From: an uncultured Endomicrobiia bacterium
GTDB lineage: Bacteria > Elusimicrobiota > Endomicrobiia > Endomicrobiales > Endomicrobiaceae
Direction of reading: 5' to 3'
DNA length: 18,750 bases
Assembly (NCBI GenBank): GCA_938040055.1
Contig: CALHWY010000008.1
Location: 1 to 18,750 of the forward strand
Under the pieces are notes generated by a model, which had not been told where the DNA came from, did not search any database, and worked only from the letters and a program-made list of their open reading frames with translations. A program made the position numbers and the translations under genes. Each line of letters starts with the position of its first letter. The stretch's first letter is position 1. Below are positions 17,220 to 18,750 of the stretch, piece by piece.

Positions 17220-17255
17220 AAAAAAATTCCCGGGAAAACCAATGTTATTTTCCGG
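17220..17255 (-). terminator. Terminator after the YdbC-like gene
   Basis: On the minus strand CCGGAAAA (17255-17248) pairs with TTTTCCCGG (17238-17230) with one bulged base around a nine-base loop, then GAA and seven T residues. It begins 13 bases after the stop codon of the YdbC-like gene. Confidence 0.7.
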
Positions 17256-17268
17256 TTTTTTCGCTCTT

Positions 17269-17499
17269 TCAAATTTCCGACAGCAATTCTTTCAGCTTTG
17301 CGATTTCTTCTCTGGTAAGAGTTATTCCTTTGCCCATTTTCGTATGATCGGGCGACCAGTCGCGCAAATCATATTTGGGTTCGCGCTCATTCCATTTTAC
17401 GATGTTTAACTCTTTTTTCCAGCCTTTGCTTCCTTCGGAAACCGTTCCTACGGATTTTACGATTTCAAACTTGATTTCGGCTTTTGCTTTTTCCGCCAT
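17269..17499 (-). CDS. YdbC/PC4-like single-stranded nucleic-acid-binding protein
   Basis: A 76-residue protein matching the bacterial YdbC group of the PC4 (transcriptional coactivator p15) fold. These are small homodimeric proteins that bind single-stranded DNA or RNA, with no settled cellular role. The sequence shows the expected order: EIKFEIVKSVGTVSE (strands 1-2, residues 8-22), GWKKELNIVKWNEREPKYDL (residues 26-45), RDWSPDHTKMGKGITLT (46-62) and a C-terminal amphipathic helix EEIAKLKELLSEI. Length is normal for the family. GGAG lies seven bases before the ATG. The gene starts 31 bases after the stop of the 331-aa membrane protein on the same strand and ends in a terminator, so the pair is probably one operon. 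A functional link between the two is not established. Confidence 0.9.
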   Translation of the reverse strand: MAEKAKAEIKFEIVKSVGTVSEGSKGWKKELNIVKWNEREPKYDLRDWSPDHTKMGKGITLTREEIAKLKELLSEI

Positions 17500-17530
17500 T
17501 TAAAAACTCCCCCTTTTGCGTTTTTCGGGA

Positions 17531-18526
17531 TTAACCGTCCGTTTTTCCCGCTTTCCATTGTTCAATAAAAGCTTTCGTGTCGCGCGCCCACGCACCGGAC
17601 AATTCTTCGTTAAAACCTATTATCGTGCGTTTATTGCGGGCGGCGATCCCTTCAATAATCAAACCGCAGTTCTCCGACTTTCCTTTTATTTCATTGCGCT
17701 CGCCGTCGGAAAAACACACCGTCGCCGCATAAGTTTTTCCGGCCGGAATGCCGTTTGTCCTGTGCTGGGTTACGGTGACATATGCCCATACCGCTTCGCT
17801 TACCGGCATTAAAAAAATCTCTCCGGATTCGCCGTTAAACAGCCAGCTGCGCGTCATATGAAGATTGCCTATCCGAAGATAGTCGTCACGCGCGTTAAAT
17901 TCCGCGTCAAAAGACTGCTCGGCGGCCATAAGATTCATAAATTTTTCAAGTCTGTCCCTGTTTTTCTTGTTATTTCCTATGCCCAAAGCCTTTGTTACGG
18001 CAAAGGCCAACAGGGGAATAAGCAAAAAAAACATCCATATTTTTCCGTTCGCGTCTTTATCGGAAATTATATATTCCGAAAGCTTATCGTCCGCCAGTTC
18101 GCGAGGCACGCCCATTTCGGCCAGAATTTCCATATTTGCCTGTCTGCGCCTGTCGCTGCGCGCTATCCCCCTGAACTCGGCCGCAGCAGGCGCCTGGCCG
18201 GAGTTGTTTTCTCTCAGATCTTTTTTCGAGCGGACGATAAACAAAGCCTTATCCGTGACGACAAGATAATAATATCCCTCCGCTTTCTTTCCTTTGGCGT
18301 CTATAAGACCCATATAATAGTATTTATCCGAAGTGATTTTGACATAATCCCCGGACTTAATATTTTCATCCGTCCCCGCCGACGTGAGGTCTGCCGGAAC
18401 CCTTAGAAAAGTGTTTTTCAAAGCATACCAGCACAGCGCCGCCGCAAGCAGCGCCAGCACAATGACATAAATTTTTATTTTTTTTATGTCTTTTTCAAGC
18501 GCATTTGAATAAACAGACATTTCCAT
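17531..18526 (-). CDS. Uncharacterised membrane protein with two helices (331 aa)
   Basis: No confident family assignment. Two membrane helices are clear: residues 20-36 (YVIVLALLAAALCWYAL) and 163-179 (IWMFFLLIPLLAFAVTK). The roughly 125-residue segment between them has strand-rich text (SGDYVKITSDKYYYMGLIDA, YYYLVVTDKALFIVRSKKDL) and is probably extracytoplasmic. After helix 2 comes a second domain (about 205-325) whose text (DDYLRIGNLHMTRSWLFNGE, GEIFLMPVSEAVWAYVTVTQ) suggests a pleckstrin-homology-like or similar sandwich. The layout reminds me of Firmicutes-type uncharacterised membrane proteins (possibly DUF6709), but I cannot confirm that. The start may be the ATG at 18526 or at 18520; AAAGGA lies ten bases upstream of the first. 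The gene sits upstream of the YdbC-like gene and after a truncated RepA_N fragment. Its job is unknown. Confidence 0.75.
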   Translation of the reverse strand: MEMSVYSNALEKDIKKIKIYVIVLALLAAALCWYALKNTFLRVPADLTSAGTDENIKSGDYVKITSDKYYYMGLIDAKGKKAEGYYYLVVTDKALFIVRSKKDLRENNSGQAPAAAEFRGIARSDRRRQANMEILAEMGVPRELADDKLSEYIISDKDANGKIWMFFLLIPLLAFAVTKALGIGNNKKNRDRLEKFMNLMAAEQSFDAEFNARDDYLRIGNLHMTRSWLFNGESGEIFLMPVSEAVWAYVTVTQHRTNGIPAGKTYAATVCFSDGERNEIKGKSENCGLIIEGIAARNKRTIIGFNEELSGAWARDTKAFIEQWKAGKTDG

Positions 18527-18616
18527 AATTTTTCAATCCTTTCGTTGATATAAAAATCGTATAACGCAAAACAAAACGCCGCCGCAAAATCTTAAAGGCT
18601 TTCTCTTTGCAAAGGG

Positions 18617-18750
18617 TCACGGTCTCCACGTGCTATCAAGCTCGTTTAGGATCTTGACTGCCGTCTTGTTGGATCTTCCTAAAATCTCCATAATCTCTTC
18701 CACAGTGAAGATGATATATACTCTGTTTTCTTCATCAATCCACTTATTTC
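18617..18750 (-). pseudogene. Truncated RepA_N-type replication initiator fragment (5' end beyond the window)
   Basis: Reading the minus strand from the right edge gives 43 residues ending at TGA (18619-18617). They include NKWIDEENRVYIIFTVEEIM followed by EILGRSNKTAVKILNELDS. This matches the N-terminal winged-helix domain of RepA_N initiators found on plasmids and integrative elements of Firmicutes: a lead-in ending in W(V/I)DE, then RVYIIFT(I/V)EEIM and a KA(V/I)K(I/L)L.ELD helix. Intact members continue with a GLIERKRQGLGKP-like wing and a C-terminal domain. Here the frame ends TWRP-stop immediately after ELDS, so the wing and everything after it are missing. The upstream part lies outside the window, so it could be a broken gene or a fragment. 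The family call is from memory of the motif. Confidence 0.7.

Larger units (their letters stand above)
16413..17227. other. Long region without a convincing gene
   Basis: About 815 bases with no coding signal I trust. Short frames on both strands are rich in Lys/Phe/Arg and lack ribosome sites. Structures seen are a possible plus-strand terminator (16669-16693) and a perfect A+T inverted repeat (16711-16732). Many short runs of A or T are mixed with G+C-rich words (around 16890-17090), which looks like decayed DNA. Confidence 0.5.

Overview
The window (18,750 bases, medium-to-low G+C by eye) comes from a Gram-negative bacterium. It carries a TolC-type outer-membrane channel, two RND inner-membrane pumps and a very large exported protein. 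Elusimicrobiota (Endomicrobium-like) is my best guess at the host from the style of the RND proteins, and a spirochaete is the main alternative. Both are inferences without database support. Almost every gene lies on the minus strand, so the genes read from right to left.

Right end (18750 to 17228): the edge holds the truncated tail of a RepA_N-type replication initiator, a scar of a plasmid or integrative element. Next come an uncharacterised two-helix membrane protein (331 aa) and, 31 bases later, a YdbC/PC4-like single-strand nucleic-acid-binding protein with its own terminator. Bases 17227 to 16413 contain no convincing gene. An AlkA-like 3-methyladenine DNA glycosylase follows (16412-15780).

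Bases 15462 to 14420 hold the only plus-strand coding signal: a gene broken by at least three frameshifts. From 13970 leftwards is a drug-efflux locus: a near-consensus promoter with a palindrome inside its spacer, then tetR, tolC, RND pump 1, a strong terminator, a 522-base spacer with a second promoter, and RND pump 2. No membrane-fusion (periplasmic adaptor) gene is present.

The left 4.6 kb holds a 197-aa two-helix protein ending in a terminator, then an exported protein of at least 1,315 residues that runs off the left edge. Reading it codon by codon shows two copies of a papain-fold, C39-like cysteine peptidase domain. Each copy has Cys, His and Asp in order, and the His-to-Asp distance is 16 residues in both. 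The copies are separated by a Thr/Arg/Val/Glu strand-like segment and a charged coiled coil. After them come a Gly/Ser/Arg/Tyr tail and 32-residue repeats encoded by nearly identical 96-base units. This tandem-peptidase surface protein, with the small membrane protein just upstream, is the most novel candidate in the window.
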